Assembly (NCBI GenBank): GCA_002432565.1 | Contig: DJFP01000178.1 | Coordinates: 26,231 to 32,153 of the forward strand | Length of the DNA: 5,923 nt | Direction: 5' to 3' | Source of the DNA: Flavobacteriales bacterium UBA5869 | GTDB lineage: Bacteria > Bacteroidota > Bacteroidia > Flavobacteriales_D > Crocinitomicaceae | Shown: positions 5,585 to 5,923 of the stretch, piece by piece | Numbering within the stretch: position 1 is the stretch's first letter | Layout: each line of letters starts with the position of its first letter | Made by a program: the position numbers and the translations under genes | The notes under the pieces: model-generated | Told to the model about the DNA's origin: nothing | Seen by the model: the letters and a program-made list of their open reading frames with translations, nothing else | The model's database searches: none

Positions 5585-5923
5585 TTAATCGACTTTGAAA
5601 CGTCCCATGAGCGGGGCAGATGCGCCGGTAACCGCTTTTAGGAGATAAATTCCGCTGCTCAATCCAGGAAGTTGGATTTCGCTTTTTCCATTTGCAGATG
5701 AAACCGATTCCGGAAGTATGTTTTTCCCCTCCAATGTTTGAATGATATAGCTGTCTGCGATAATATTCACGGTGAGTTTTTCCCCGGTTTTCAAAGGATT
5801 CGGATAGATCTCAAGATTATTCGTACTGAATTCTGATAATCCCAATTGATCAATAATCACACAGTTACTGGTATCCGAACAACCATTATGGCTTGCAATT
5901 ACGGCATACGTTCCGTTTGATAC
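5585..5923 (-). CDS. C-terminal part of a T9SS-secreted protein (type A sorting domain), truncated by window edge
   Basis: The last 112 codons of a larger minus-strand gene that runs off the right end of the window. A GTG at 5860 is not the real start, because the frame stays open to base 5923 and reads VSNGTYAVIASHNGCSDTSNC upstream. That segment is the end of an Ig/PKD-like repeat typical of large Bacteroidota surface proteins. It is followed by a type IX secretion sorting domain: IYPNPLKTGEKLTVNI (39-54 of the visible part), SYIIQTLEGKNI (58-69), LSSGIYLLKA (88-97) and the terminal RFKVD (108-112). Such domains direct a protein through the outer-membrane T9SS and are removed on export. The function of the missing N-terminal part cannot be told. 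A terminator follows the stop. Confidence 0.9.
   Translation of the reverse strand, partial: VSNGTYAVIASHNGCSDTSNCVIIDQLGLSEFSTNNLEIYPNPLKTGEKLTVNIIADSYIIQTLEGKNILPESVSSANGKSEIQLPGLSSGIYLLKAVTGASAPLMGRFKVD

Noticed and set aside
5700..5708. Third copy of GAAACCGAT
   Set aside because: It lies inside the T9SS cargo coding sequence, lacks the opposite arm and is probably chance.

Overview
The window looks like chromosomal DNA of a Bacteroidota bacterium, most likely in Flavobacteriales. The evidence is a C-terminal type IX secretion sorting domain at the right edge, Bacteroidota-type promoter elements (TAnnTTTG, once with an upstream TTTG), start codons mostly lacking usable Shine-Dalgarno sites, and signal peptides ending in AQ or SQ. 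The genus cannot be fixed from sequence alone; a Fluviicola-like organism is only an impression.

Left part (1-2386): a compact plus-strand cluster. An ArsR/SdpR-type repressor (76-396) overlaps by 4 nt a fused SRPBCC-VOC protein (393-1355). Then come a second SRPBCC protein paralogous to the fusion's first half (1502-2005) and a four-helix DoxX-like membrane protein (2009-2386). The repressor's promoter has two similar inverted-repeat sites, one between the -33 and -7 elements and one over the expected transcription start. This suggests autorepression of the whole cluster. The ligand or stress sensed is unknown.

Middle (2387-2903): no convincing gene. A 470-bp segment is bounded by perfect 19-bp inverted repeats made of 7-nt units. 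It holds a perfect 30-bp palindrome, three copies of a 9-mer and several smaller hairpins. It looks like a MITE-like or other intergenic repeat element.

Centre-right (2904-5134): two plus-strand genes for exported proteins. The first has a von Willebrand A-like domain with a MIDAS-type DxTGS motif (2904-4025). The second is an unrecognised secreted protein that starts with TPR-like helices (4088-5134) and has its own -7 promoter element.

Right (5135-5923): a convergent intergenic region filled by 16 contiguous 21/22-bp repeat units (5159-5496). Read on the minus strand these encode a KA(S/C)-type heptapeptide, interrupted by two single-base insertions. Next is a terminator hairpin serving the last gene, then the 3' end of a minus-strand T9SS cargo protein that continues past the window edge.

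The most unusual items are the heptad minisatellite, the palindrome-containing element and the two-site promoter. No CRISPR array, tRNA, rRNA or transposase gene was seen.
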